From Acidobacteriota bacterium (GTDB lineage Bacteria; Acidobacteriota; Terriglobia; Acidiferrales; UBA7541): 64,000 nt of DNA. Every line of letters begins with the position of its first letter. Position 1 is the stretch's first letter. Below the pieces are notes generated by a model. That model saw only the letters and a program-made list of their open reading frames with translations. It was not told where the DNA came from and ran no database searches. A program made the position numbers and the translations under genes. Positions 30,573 through 38,679 of this stretch are shown here, one piece after another. The stretch covers positions 62,001 to 126,000 of the forward strand of contig QHYH01000082.1 in the NCBI GenBank assembly GCA_003223215.1, read 5' to 3'.

Positions 30573-31988
30573 TTGAGCATTACCCGGCGGGTGCAAACCC
30601 TTCTTTGTTCCCTGGCGCTATCGAGCGCTTGTTTCTTGCCGTCCTCATTGGCACGGCAGGCGAAACCAACGGCAACCCCTCCCCAGCAGCCGCAGCAGAA
30701 AAGCCTCCCCACGGGCCCACTCGCAGCCCCCCACTCCACGCACTACCCGATCCTGCTTCTTGGCTTTGGCAACCAGCCCAATTGGAACCTCCGGATCGGG
30801 CTGAAGGGCCCGGAACGCCTGGACCGCGACGGTTACCCGCCTATTCCGCTCGAACCGGGCGAGGTCGCCCAGGACGCCGCGCCGGAGTCCTGGACCTACC
30901 ACGCCAAGGATTCCGCCACCGGCGCCCCCGCGGCTGTCCATCTTTCCCGTGAAGCCTGCACGGACGCCGCCAACGACACCCTGTCGGCCACCCCTCCGCT
31001 TGGCGGAAAATATTCCTTCAAGGTTTCGATCGATCATGCCCAGCTCGGATCTCTGAAGGGCTGCGCGCGTATCGCCACCGAGCTTTTCCCCAAGATTAAC
31101 AACCAGCCCGACCAGAATGACGACGACACCAAGAAGAAGCCGCCCGTGCCCGTCTCGAGTGTCACGAAGTTCCAATCTCCCGTCGTGGTTTCCTACTTCA
31201 ACGCGAGCCAGCAGCTCGCTTTCAAGCGAGGCTCGATTGTTCGCGACATTCCTGGAGGGACCGACTCTGATTTGCGAGTCTCCCATGACGGCAAAAAGTT
31301 GCTCTTCACCCGCGAAGCAGGTGCCGTGCGCACCATCAACGAATACAATTACGATTCGAACAGCGTGAAGGAATTGCTTCGCGGCGAGGTTCGCAACCCG
31401 GTCTGGTCTCCTGAAGATTCCCGCGCGGCCTATCTCAATCACCAAGGCGGGAAGTGGCAGCTCTGGACATTCCCGTCAAACGATCCAACAAAGGCAGCGG
31501 CGCTTAGCGCGGATGCTTTCGAAAGCATTCAGGGCTGGAGTGATCCTCACACTCTCCTTACGGTCACGGCCAATCAGGCCGACTTAGCCTGGATTGCGGA
31601 AGACGGCAAGCCTACCCAAGCTCTTCCCATCAGAGATTTGTGCGGGCCCGATTTTGTTCCTGGCGCCAAGCTCGCCGTTCGGCTGCATCCTAGCAACCCC
31701 GACCTGGTGCTGGTTTCCGCCTTATTTGCCCATCCGCCGGCTGGGATTCCGACAGTGGAGAACGGTCAGGCCGGCGCGCTCTTCCTCTATGAATTCCGCT
31801 CGAAGCGCCGAACGCTTATCCCCCTACCCGGTTTGTCGGCAAGCGAGGCGGAATGGTCCCGCGATGGATTCCAAATCTTTTTCACGGGTACGGATTCTGC
31901 AAAGCGCAGGGCCACCTACCGCATTTTTTGGGATGGCCTCGGCTTGCAGAGGTACATTGCGGGAACGTCCCTGGTAGTTGGACTTTAG
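30573..31988 (+). CDS. Secreted TolB-like beta-propeller protein with N-terminal COG3650-like domain
   Basis: The start is a TTG at 30573 with GGAGG six bases upstream; it begins a clear signal peptide (VQTLLCSLALSSACFLPSSLA). After a Pro/Gln-rich linker comes a domain with GFGNQPNWNLRI and a later LSREACTDAANDTLSATPPLGGKYSFK and LKGCARI. This resembles an uncharacterised heavy-metal/META-adjacent domain (COG3650). The C-terminal half (about residues 200-471) has PD40-like repeats, such as DLRVSHDGKKLLFTREAG and NPVWSPEDSRAAYLNHQGGKWQLWTF and AEWSRDGFQIFFTGTD. Such propellers bind proteins or glycans in the periplasm. Precise role unknown. Confidence 0.65.
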   Translation: MSITRRVQTLLCSLALSSACFLPSSLARQAKPTATPPQQPQQKSLPTGPLAAPHSTHYPILLLGFGNQPNWNLRIGLKGPERLDRDGYPPIPLEPGEVAQDAAPESWTYHAKDSATGAPAAVHLSREACTDAANDTLSATPPLGGKYSFKVSIDHAQLGSLKGCARIATELFPKINNQPDQNDDDTKKKPPVPVSSVTKFQSPVVVSYFNASQQLAFKRGSIVRDIPGGTDSDLRVSHDGKKLLFTREAGAVRTINEYNYDSNSVKELLRGEVRNPVWSPEDSRAAYLNHQGGKWQLWTFPSNDPTKAAALSADAFESIQGWSDPHTLLTVTANQADLAWIAEDGKPTQALPIRDLCGPDFVPGAKLAVRLHPSNPDLVLVSALFAHPPAGIPTVENGQAGALFLYEFRSKRRTLIPLPGLSASEAEWSRDGFQIFFTGTDSAKRRATYRIFWDGLGLQRYIAGTSLVVGL

Positions 31989-32103
31989 AGTCTAAGGGAA
32001 AAAAAGCTCTCCCGGAGCCCCTGTCCCGGAGATCAGTATTTTATAGGCTTCAAGAACTGGACGGCTCGGCCGGCGGTGCTCCTTCTCCCCTATACTGAAA
32101 CTT

Positions 32104-32715
32104 ATGGATAGCAGTCCTACGGTCGCTTCCCGTCAGGTGGGGGTTCTTGTGCTCGACAACGATCCCCACGGGGCCAGCGCGGTGAAGCAGGTTTTGGACT
32201 CCGAAGGTTGGCGCGTGCGCGTCGTTCCTGACGCGAAAATGCTGCTTTCCGAACTAAACAGCGCGGATTGGTCTCTCGTTGTGGCCAACGCCGCTGCGAT
32301 GGATCTCGAGAGTCCCGCGTTTTTCACCCTGCGCGAGATCGCCACGGTCCCTCAGGAGGCCGGCGGTCGCATTCGGGCGCTTTTTGTCATTCCCGAAACG
32401 GGCGAGCGGCAGTTCACCCCACAAATCGAGGCGGCACGCCTGCCGTATGTAGTTCGCCCCTACCACCTTCATGACTTCCTCGAGAAAGTCAGCGATCTGC
32501 TGGTCGAAATCAAGGTCATTGAGGCGCCCATCCGCCTGGTGCGCCGCGAATTTGGCGCCCTTCGCAAGAAGAAGCAAGCCTTGAATTCCATGTTCGCTGC
32601 GCGCGACGCGTTTTCTTACACCGAGGAGGAAATTGCCGAATACGAGCGGGAGGAAGCGCAAGCCCTCAAGAACAAGCGGAAGACGCGCAGCAATCTCGGC
32701 GATCCCTACAGTTAG
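32104..32715 (+). CDS. Degenerate response-regulator receiver protein
   Basis: The 203-residue protein has a receiver-like fold in residues 11-135: VGVLVLDNDPHGASAVKQVLDSEGW carries the acidic pair at the first strand. The position of the phosphorylated Asp reads LVVANAAAMD, with Asn in place of Asp. The usual Lys-Pro is Arg-Pro (YVVRPYHLHDFLEKV). It probably cannot be phosphorylated normally. Residues 136-203 are helical and charged, ending with EEIAEYEREEAQALKNKRKTR. No DNA-binding domain is seen, so it may act by protein contacts. Confidence 0.75.
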   Translation: MDSSPTVASRQVGVLVLDNDPHGASAVKQVLDSEGWRVRVVPDAKMLLSELNSADWSLVVANAAAMDLESPAFFTLREIATVPQEAGGRIRALFVIPETGERQFTPQIEAARLPYVVRPYHLHDFLEKVSDLLVEIKVIEAPIRLVRREFGALRKKKQALNSMFAARDAFSYTEEEIAEYEREEAQALKNKRKTRSNLGDPYS

Positions 32716-32990
32716 TCGGTGCTTCCCGCAACTTTTGGACAACGGCAGAATGCGAATCGTAAAACGACGGCATAACTCCCGGGCGGACGTGCCGTCAAAC
32801 GGGCCAGCACTCCCGCCCCCGGGTCTGGCATCCAGCCCAAATTCGCCCTTAGCTTTGCTTTGGAGAATTCATCCGTCCTGCCGCCCCAAAAAGTTCTTTG
32901 CAAGAATCTGGGCGCTCCCCGTTCTAACCCTGAGCCGTCCTTGCGGCGGCGCCGTGCGACACGGTCCAAGTTCAGGCACAGGAGTGATTT

Positions 32991-34163
32991 ATGGAGCGCT
33001 CGATTTTTGCCGCCATCTTTGGCGGATTTCTGGGAATCCTTGCTCTCGGTGGTCTGGCTTTCCCCCCTTATGGGCCAGAATTCGATTCGAATCCGCAACC
33101 TTTTGCCGGGCACACCTCAACGCCCTCGCTACTGCCAAAGCCGGAAGGGGACTGGCGAATCCTCGATCCGGTGACTTACGAAAACATTTCGGTGTTTCCG
33201 GTGGTCGCTCCTTACGGACAGGACGCCGGCGCTTTTTTGACTTTGGAAGAGGGTTTGGCCACCGGGGAAGTCCTCATCCGGGAGCGTGGCTCCGAAGAAA
33301 TGGTCCGTGGCCGTGACGGCCGGCCAGTTTTGATTCCCCAAACGACCGGCGCTTCGGTGAACCAGCTTGTCTTGGTCAACCGCAGCAAACGCCCGCTTCT
33401 GCTCCTTGCCGGCGAACTGGTGAGCGGTGGCAAACAGGACCGCGTCATCGGCAAAGACCGCATCGTACCGGTCGGCGCGCCGCCGCTTCCCTTGGATGTC
33501 TTCTGCGTCGAGCATGGACGCTGGACGGGCAGTTCACAATTTGCCGCGGCAGGAACGATCGTTCATCCGAGCGTGCGCGAGAGGGCCGCCGTGGACCAGA
33601 AGCAAAACGAAGTCTGGAACGCTGTGCGCAGCGGCACCACTGTGCAGGCAGACGCCGCCGCTCCTGCGCCCATGATCTCTGAAAGTCGTTTGCAATCCGC
33701 TATCGCCGGTAATGCACACACCGAGGCCTACGAGAAGATTTATCAGTCGGGCGCGGTGGGCGTCTCCATCGATGATTTCGTTGCCGAAGTCCAGCGCCGC
33801 TTCAGCGGCGCGACTTCCGGTCTCAAGGGTGAGCGCGTTGTCGGCGTGGTTGTCGGGTACGGCGGCGAAGTCGCTTGGAGCGACATCTTTGCCTCCGGCG
33901 ACCTGTTCGATCACTACTGGCACAAACTTTTGCGCAGCTACGCGGTCGAAGCCCTTGCTCGTCCCACGGTGCGTGCGGTGGCTTCGCGGGAAAATGCCAG
34001 TGAGTTTCTGCGCCGCCTGAATGGCCGGGAGACCACGGAGACCGAGCCCGGCGTCTACCGCTGGAGCGAAATCACCGAGGGCCGTCTTGCCGAAATCGAG
34101 CTCGAAGCCTTGCAGCCAAAGCCAATGAAGCTTCATCGCCTCGTGCTTCACCGTACGACTTAA
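32991..34163 (+). CDS. ARPP-1 domain protein
   Basis: The 390-residue protein has an N-terminal hydrophobic segment (IFAAIFGGFLGILALGGLAF), so it is exported or anchored. The rest matches the ARPP-1 domain pattern: YENISVFPVVAPYG, FLTLEEGLATGEVLIRE, VNQLVLVNRSKRPLLLLAGELVSGGKQDRVI, and LPLDVFCVEHGRW. A C-terminal part has ERVVGVVVGYGGEVAWSDIFASGDLFDHYWHKLLRSY. The domain was named from association with ADP-ribosylglycohydrolase and phosphatase genes, but its function is unknown. A GGAGTG lies five bases before the ATG. It stands alone, convergent with folK. Confidence 0.78.
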   Translation: MERSIFAAIFGGFLGILALGGLAFPPYGPEFDSNPQPFAGHTSTPSLLPKPEGDWRILDPVTYENISVFPVVAPYGQDAGAFLTLEEGLATGEVLIRERGSEEMVRGRDGRPVLIPQTTGASVNQLVLVNRSKRPLLLLAGELVSGGKQDRVIGKDRIVPVGAPPLPLDVFCVEHGRWTGSSQFAAAGTIVHPSVRERAAVDQKQNEVWNAVRSGTTVQADAAAPAPMISESRLQSAIAGNAHTEAYEKIYQSGAVGVSIDDFVAEVQRRFSGATSGLKGERVVGVVVGYGGEVAWSDIFASGDLFDHYWHKLLRSYAVEALARPTVRAVASRENASEFLRRLNGRETTETEPGVYRWSEITEGRLAEIELEALQPKPMKLHRLVLHRTT

Positions 34164-34210
34164 GGCGCGTCCGTGACTCCCAAACGGAAGGGGCACCCTT
34201 GCTGGCGCCC

Positions 34211-34708
34211 CTACAAAGAGGGAGCAAATTTCCGCACCACGCTCGAGTCACCGGCTCTGCTCAGCAGTTCTGCGGCCGTTTCTGCCCATGAGGGGTGCTT
34301 TAGGTTCGGCGCGATCTCCGCCAGCGGGACGAGCACGAATTTGCGCTGAAGCATGCGCGGATGCGGCACCTGCAATGCCCGCGTGTCGATCGTGTCATCG
34401 CCGTAAAGCAAAATATCCAAGTCGATCAGGCGCGGACCTTTCGGAACGAGTTTCTCGCTTCCCATCTGCGACTCGATTCCCCGCAGCGCGCGCAACAGAT
34501 CCGGAGCCGGAGCTTCTGTCTCGCCTTGCACCACGCAATTCAGAAACCACGGCTGCTCGCGCAAGTCCACCGGCTCGGTCTCATAGAACGACGAGACCCG
34601 CGTCACCCGCACTTTGGCTTCGCCCAACGCCGTAATTGCCGTGCGCAGATTTTTCTCGCGGTCTCCGAGGTTCGACCCGAGCGAAAGATAAACCGCCGTT
34701 TCCGCCAC
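34211..34708 (-). CDS. folK: 2-amino-4-hydroxy-6-hydroxymethyldihydropteridine pyrophosphokinase
   Basis: FolK transfers pyrophosphate from ATP to the pterin in folate synthesis. The 165-residue sequence has the family marks AVYLSLGSNLGDREKNL, SSFYETEPVDLREQPWFLNCV, and GPRLIDLDILLYGDDTI with the conserved Asp pair, then LQVPHPRMLQRKFVLVPLAEI. It is of normal length. A hairpin with GGGGC/GCCCC arms (34190-34211) touches its stop codon and may serve as a weak terminator for it and the convergent ARPP-1 gene. Confidence 0.95.
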   Translation of the reverse strand: MAETAVYLSLGSNLGDREKNLRTAITALGEAKVRVTRVSSFYETEPVDLREQPWFLNCVVQGETEAPAPDLLRALRGIESQMGSEKLVPKGPRLIDLDILLYGDDTIDTRALQVPHPRMLQRKFVLVPLAEIAPNLKHPSWAETAAELLSRAGDSSVVRKFAPSL

Positions 34709-34789
34709 TTCTCACCGTGACGAGCTTTCGCGATACCGATTCTGAAATCCCGACCGCGCCCTGCGCTTCGTTGGAGGGTTTCCTCGCCG

Positions 34790-36220
34790 CTATTTCGGCT
34801 CGGCGATCTCCGGCTTCGGGTAAGCCTTCGCTAAGGCCGTTTGATATTCGCCAAAAAGCCCCTGGATGCGCGTGAACTCGGTCTTCACCGCGTCACGCAG
34901 TTCGGAATGCGTGGCATAGTCATAGAGGATCGCCGCCATCGTCCCCGCATCGATCAAAAAGCCTTCGTGGCCGACATCCTTGAGCGCGTCCGCCTCCATG
35001 CCGTAGGTGTGATTCGAGAAATTCGAGGACTTCGCCGACACGCCGATGCCGGGGATCTGGCTCGATACGCTGCCGGTCTCCTCGAAGCCTTTGGGCTTGC
35101 CGGGCTCCGGCTCTCCGCCGGTCGCGCCCAATTGCTTCATATAGGCCAAGGACAGTTCCTCGAGGCTCGAAAGTGAGATGCCATCGCGATCCTTTCCGTA
35201 ATGATCGATTTTCACTTTTGTTCCGGTGGCCAGAGCAGCCGCGCGCGCCGCATCGTCCACCCACTCGGAGACTTGTTCCAGGTATACTCCGTCGGGATAG
35301 CGAATATAAAAATCCGCCGAAGTCTGGTCCGGCACGACATTCGGCGCCGCGCCACCCTCCGTGATCACACCTTGAATCCGAGCTTCAGGCCGAATGTTGC
35401 TGCGCACGCTGTCAATATTGTTGAAGAGCTTGATCACCGCCTCCAAGGCGTTTCGGCCGTTCCATGCCGTCAGTTGGTGTGCCGGTGCTCCATAGAAGGT
35501 GTACTTCACGCCGTCAATATTCATGCAGCACGTGCCGAAGCCTGCGGCGGACCTGGAGGTTACGGCTGAGGAATGGCTGCGCACAATCATATCCGCCTTA
35601 AAAACGCCTGCTTCCATCATGACGGTTTTGGCTTCCGGCGGCATCATCTCTTCGCCAGGACAGCCGTACACGGTGACCGTTCCGGGAGTGTGCGTGCGCG
35701 TGAGGAACTCCGCGATGGCTACGGCGGCAGCCATCCCCACGGGACCTTGCGCGCTGTGCTGGTCGCCGTGAAATGCGCCCTTGGTACCCCGCAGGGCGTC
35801 GTATTCCAGAATGACGCCGAGGTTCGGGCCGGGAGTGCCTCGCTTGTATTTAGCGACGAAGGCGGTCGAGAGTCCGGCCACGGGCATGGTCAGTTCAAAA
35901 TCATGCGCTTCGAGATACGCCGTGAGTTTTCTGACCGCCTGGGTCTCTTGAAAGCCGATCTCGGGATGCTCGGTAATCCAGTCGCTCATGGGCAGAAGCT
36001 CGGAGTGCATCAACTGCTTCACGCGCGCGAGGACCTCCTCCCGCCCCTTGTCCGGCGCGGAGAGCTTTGCCACCATCGCCGGAACGCCGAGCGATTGGCT
36101 TAGGCCAGCGATTTGCTTGACCACATCGCGGGCTGCTTCGCGTTCCGTTGGGGTTTCCTGCGCAACGCAAGGCCCGGCCAAAACCAGGGCAATCAATACA
36201 CCGGCAGACTTCTTCTGCAT
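34790..36220 (-). CDS. Secreted M20-family amidohydrolase (AbgB-like)
   Basis: The 476-residue protein has a signal peptide (VLIALVLAGPCVAQETP). It resembles the amidohydrolase branch of peptidase family M20: SDWITEHPEIGFQE, GPNLGVILEYDALRG, HGDQHSAQGPVGMAAAVAIAEFL, GCPGEEMMPPEAKTVM, then the dimerisation domain with YGAPAHQLTAWNGRNALEAV. AbgB-type enzymes cleave N-acyl amino acids such as p-aminobenzoyl-glutamate. The usual Cys-Gly-His-Asp motif reads HGDQH here, so metal binding may differ. The ATG at 36220 has GGAGGT upstream. It follows the GlcG-type gene by 38 bases. Confidence 0.88.
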   Translation of the reverse strand: MQKKSAGVLIALVLAGPCVAQETPTEREAARDVVKQIAGLSQSLGVPAMVAKLSAPDKGREEVLARVKQLMHSELLPMSDWITEHPEIGFQETQAVRKLTAYLEAHDFELTMPVAGLSTAFVAKYKRGTPGPNLGVILEYDALRGTKGAFHGDQHSAQGPVGMAAAVAIAEFLTRTHTPGTVTVYGCPGEEMMPPEAKTVMMEAGVFKADMIVRSHSSAVTSRSAAGFGTCCMNIDGVKYTFYGAPAHQLTAWNGRNALEAVIKLFNNIDSVRSNIRPEARIQGVITEGGAAPNVVPDQTSADFYIRYPDGVYLEQVSEWVDDAARAAALATGTKVKIDHYGKDRDGISLSSLEELSLAYMKQLGATGGEPEPGKPKGFEETGSVSSQIPGIGVSAKSSNFSNHTYGMEADALKDVGHEGFLIDAGTMAAILYDYATHSELRDAVKTEFTRIQGLFGEYQTALAKAYPKPEIAEPK

Positions 36221-36258
36221 GAGACTACCTCCGCATGGCAAGCGATGCGCGACGCCAC

Positions 36259-36759
36259 TTACTTTATGGCGTCGGCGCCGGCCTTGGCGCACTGGCCGTC
36301 CTGCGCGCTCGAGCCGCCTGAAACCCCGATGGCACCGACAATCTTTCCTTCGATGACCAGCGGAATGCCACCTTCGACCGGCACGGCGCCCTGAATTTTG
36401 AGAAGGCGCAGGCCCTCGCCGCCTGCCGCAAGCGTGTCCTGAAACACTTTGGTAGGCCGCTTGAACAAAGCCGCGGAGCGGGCCTTATCAATCGCTACCT
36501 TGGCGCTGCCGAGTTGCGTATCGTCCATCTTCTCGTAATAAACGAGATTGCCCGAAGGATCGACAACGGCCACGGCCATGTTCCAGTGGTTTTTCACCGC
36601 CTCGGCAAGCGCCGGTGCAGCAGCTTTTTTGGCATTTTCAAGGCTGATTGGTGCGCCATAGGGCGCTGGCGCTTGCGCGTTAAGCATCTGCGCGGTGGCC
36701 AGCAGGCTCGCGAGCGACATTCCGCCGATGGCCGATTTCACTGCGGTCTTTTTCGACAT
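36259..36759 (-). CDS. GlcG/HbpS-family protein (DUF336) with signal peptide
   Basis: The 166-residue protein has a signal segment (GGMSLASLLATAQMLNAQA) and a GlcG/HbpS domain: NAKKAAAPALAEAVKNHWNMAVAVVDPSGNLVYYEKMDD, KVAIDKARSAALFKRPT and VPVEGGIPLVIEGKIVGAIGVSGGSSAQD. Relatives bind haem or cobalamin, or are of unknown role. It lies upstream of the M20 amidohydrolase gene, with a spacing that suggests one operon. Confidence 0.88.
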   Translation of the reverse strand: MSKKTAVKSAIGGMSLASLLATAQMLNAQAPAPYGAPISLENAKKAAAPALAEAVKNHWNMAVAVVDPSGNLVYYEKMDDTQLGSAKVAIDKARSAALFKRPTKVFQDTLAAGGEGLRLLKIQGAVPVEGGIPLVIEGKIVGAIGVSGGSSAQDGQCAKAGADAIK

Positions 36760-37181
36760 GGGTGTTCCTCCTCGGTTTGGATGGCGATGGCGTTCTCGAA
36801 GGGTGGCAAGTTAGACCATGGAGGCTCTCTTCTGCAATTCTTTTTGTGCGCCACGCGGTGAGGCGTGACCCTCCTTCCTGGTAAGAGCACAGGCTAGCGG
36901 GAGGAACGACCGAGGGCCCAGAGGTCGAGAGACTCTCGCCCGCCTATCTCTTTGCAATGATCCAGAAGGACTTAAGGGAACCCTCAAGTCGACGGGGAGG
37001 GAGGTAGGACCGAGCCGAGCGTCTCAATCGCTCCCATACCTTTAGGGAAAGGAAAGGAGTTTGCTGGTCACCGGTCGGCGGAACTGGCTGGACTTTGCGA
37101 GGCCGGTGGGCCAGACTTGCCCGGGAAACGCGGCTATCCCTGTTGCGAAGGGAGAACGCGAGGCGCCGCCAGAGGCACAGC
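36760..37181. other. Intergenic region before the pilT-like gene
   Basis: The 422 bases are divergent promoter space between the GlcG-type gene and the pilT-like gene. The right part is rich in short inverted GC motifs. I looked for a cyclic-di-GMP riboswitch pattern and did not find one. No gene is seen. Confidence 0.45.
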
Positions 37182-38342
37182 ATGGAGAATCCGGAAGAAC
37201 TGAATCAGCTGGCAGAGGAACTGAGTGCGGGCGGCGGCGACGGCGCTCGGGACTCGGCGGCGACGGCGAGGCTGGACCAGTGGCTGAAGATGCTGGTGGA
37301 GCAAGGCGGAAGCGACCTTTTACTGGTCGAGAACGCGCCTCCCTGCGCGCGAGTCGAAGGCGAAGTCCGCAAATTGGAGCCGGCATCTTTGGATGGGGCC
37401 GAGATCGAGGCGGCGCTACTGCCCGCGCTCTCGCAGCACGCATTACGGCTGTACCGGCAAGCGCTGATCGCCGACTCTTCCTATCGGATAGAGGGCTTGG
37501 GACGCTTCCGAATTAACCTTCATCGCGAACGCGGGCGGGCAGCGGCGGCGATCCGCGCCCTGCCCGCGAAGGTACCGGCGCTCGCGGAGCTGCACCTGCC
37601 GCCGACCGTCTCGAACCTTGCACATTTGCCGCGCGGACTGGTGCTGATCGGCGGCCCGGCAGGCTCAGGCAAGTCCACTACTCTTTCCGCGCTCATCCAT
37701 GAAATCAATCTGCGGGAGGCGCGGCACATCGTAACCATCGAAGATCCCATCGAGTACGAGCACCTGCACCTGCGGAGCGTAATTGAACAGGTGGAGATCG
37801 GCACCGATGCTCCGGATTTCCCGACGGCTCTGCGCGCCGCGCTGCGGCAGGCGCCGGATGTCATCGTTGTGGGGGAGATGCGGGATGCGGAAACCATGCG
37901 CATCGCCGTGGTGGCCGCGGAAACGGGCCATCTGGTTTTCTCGACGCTGCACACCACCGATGTGGCATCGACGGTCGCGCGGATTAGCGATTCCTTCCCG
38001 GTGGAACGGCAAAACGCCATCCGGCAGGAACTGGCGATGGCGCTTGCCGCCGTGCTGACTCAAATTTTGCTGCCGACGAAAAACGGCGGGCGCATGCCCG
38101 CGGCGGAGCTCCTGATGGTGGGATACGGAGCGCGGCATCACATCCGCAAAAACAATTTGCAGTACCTCCACCAGGAGATACCGCTCTCGAAAAAACGCGG
38201 CTCGTTCGCCCTGGAGGAATCTTTGGTGACGCTCATCCGCAAAGGGGACATCGAACGCGAAGACGCTCAGCTTTGCGCGATTCATCCCGACGATTTGAAT
38301 ATCCTTCTGAAATCCTCCGCAACCTACCGCATGGAGCCGTAG
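37182..38342 (+). CDS. PilT-like twitching motility ATPase
   Basis: The 386-residue hexameric ATPase family member has an N-terminal PAS-like part (about residues 1-110), then Walker A LIGGPAGSGKSTTLSALI. Next come the Asp box (VTIEDPIEYEHLHLRSVIEQVEIG), Walker B DVIVVGEMRDAETM and the His box TGHLVFSTLHTTDVASTV. PilT/PilU proteins power retraction of type IV pili. The C-terminus lacks a typical long extension, and the usual AIRNLIRE motif is changed (HHIRKNNLQYLHQEI). The ATG at 37182 begins MENPEELNQL. No other pilus genes lie nearby. Confidence 0.85.
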   Translation: MENPEELNQLAEELSAGGGDGARDSAATARLDQWLKMLVEQGGSDLLLVENAPPCARVEGEVRKLEPASLDGAEIEAALLPALSQHALRLYRQALIADSSYRIEGLGRFRINLHRERGRAAAAIRALPAKVPALAELHLPPTVSNLAHLPRGLVLIGGPAGSGKSTTLSALIHEINLREARHIVTIEDPIEYEHLHLRSVIEQVEIGTDAPDFPTALRAALRQAPDVIVVGEMRDAETMRIAVVAAETGHLVFSTLHTTDVASTVARISDSFPVERQNAIRQELAMALAAVLTQILLPTKNGGRMPAAELLMVGYGARHHIRKNNLQYLHQEIPLSKKRGSFALEESLVTLIRKGDIEREDAQLCAIHPDDLNILLKSSATYRMEP

Positions 38343-38348
38343 AAGCCC

Positions 38349-38364
38349 CGTGCCTTCGGGCACG
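38349..38364 (+). terminator. UUCG hairpin after the pilT-like gene
   Basis: CGTGCC-TTCG-GGCACG is a 6-bp stem with a TTCG tetraloop, six bases after the stop codon; CCC and GGG extend it with one extra base. There is no T-tract after it, so it may protect the 3' end rather than terminate. Confidence 0.4.
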
Positions 38365-38383
38365 AGGGATATAGAGGGATCTG

Positions 38384-38411
38384 GCTAAAAGGGGCTGAAA
38401 GGGCTAAAAAG
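38384..38411 (+). repeat. Short tandem repeat GGCTRAAAGG
   Basis: Three near-copies, GGCTAAAAGG, GGCTGAAAGG and GCTAAAAAG, lie about 50-70 bases upstream of the leader ORF. They could be regulator contact sites or a chance AG-rich repeat. Confidence 0.4.
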
Positions 38412-38454
38412 AAACCTTTTCTTCGGGCAAAAGACGTGATAGAGTCTAGACGTG

Positions 38455-38553
38455 ATGATGACCATCGCCACGAAGCGAATTAAGTCTATGTCGACTACCT
38501 CGACTAAGACTAACAAGACTATTTCCGCTTCGGGCGACGGGAGAAACAGCTAG
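38455..38553 (+). CDS. Leader peptide of the aspartokinase attenuator
   Basis: An ATG-ATG start opens a 32-codon frame ending with TAG at 38551-38553; an in-frame GTG at 38452 is possible with AGAG seven bases before it. The peptide starts MMTIATKRIKSMSTTSTKTN. It has seven Thr, four Lys, three Ile and three Met in 32 residues, and 15 of residues 3-23 are Thr, Lys, Ile or Met. These are the end products of the aspartate pathway, and the next genes encode aspartokinase and aspartate-semialdehyde dehydrogenase. The layout is like E. coli thrL. The last codons (Ala-Ser-Gly-Asp-Gly) overlap the antiterminator segment. Confidence 0.82.
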   Translation: MMTIATKRIKSMSTTSTKTNKTISASGDGRNS

Positions 38554-38615
38554 CAAGCTAAAAAAAGTTTCCAACCCACCGCCGGAAGCGAACCGGGCGG
38601 TGGGTTTCTTCTTTT
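38462..38615 (+). promoter_or_regulatory. Four-segment ribosome-mediated attenuator before lysC
   Basis: Segment 1 (38462-38476, core TCGCCACGAAGC) can pair with segment 2 (38527-38541, GCTTCGGGCGACGGG) over 11 bp with one bulged A. Segment 2 can instead pair with segment 3 (38575-38589, CCCACCGCCGGAAGC) in 12 of 15 positions. Segment 3 overlaps the left arm of the terminator (38573-38583 with 38596-38606). Pairing 2:3 therefore excludes the terminator, and 1:2 allows it. A ribosome held on the Thr/Lys/Ile codons should favour 2:3 and read-through; one reaching the stop codon at 38551 should cover segment 2 and allow termination. Pairings were found by eye; energies are not calculated. Confidence 0.75.
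38573..38615 (+). terminator. Intrinsic terminator in the lysC leader
   Basis: AACCCACCGCC (38573-38583) and GGCGGTGGGTT (38596-38606) form a perfect 11-bp stem with a 12-base loop, followed by TCTTCTTTT. It lies 64 bases before the aspartokinase start and 20 bases after the leader stop codon, so it is placed to stop transcription before the gene. Confidence 0.88.
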
Positions 38616-38679
38616 AAGCCCCCCCCCCGAGAGACGCTCCCGCCGCCGGACTTGAGAATGGAAACCAGGAGCGCAGGAC

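Noticed and set aside
36760-37181. Cyclic-di-GMP riboswitch before the pilT-like gene
   Set aside because: Expected conserved core bases were not found; only unspecific GC-rich inverted motifs are present.
38349-38364. The UUCG hairpin as part of the lysC attenuator
   Set aside because: It lies before the leader ORF and directly after the pilT-like stop, and does not pair with the attenuator segments.
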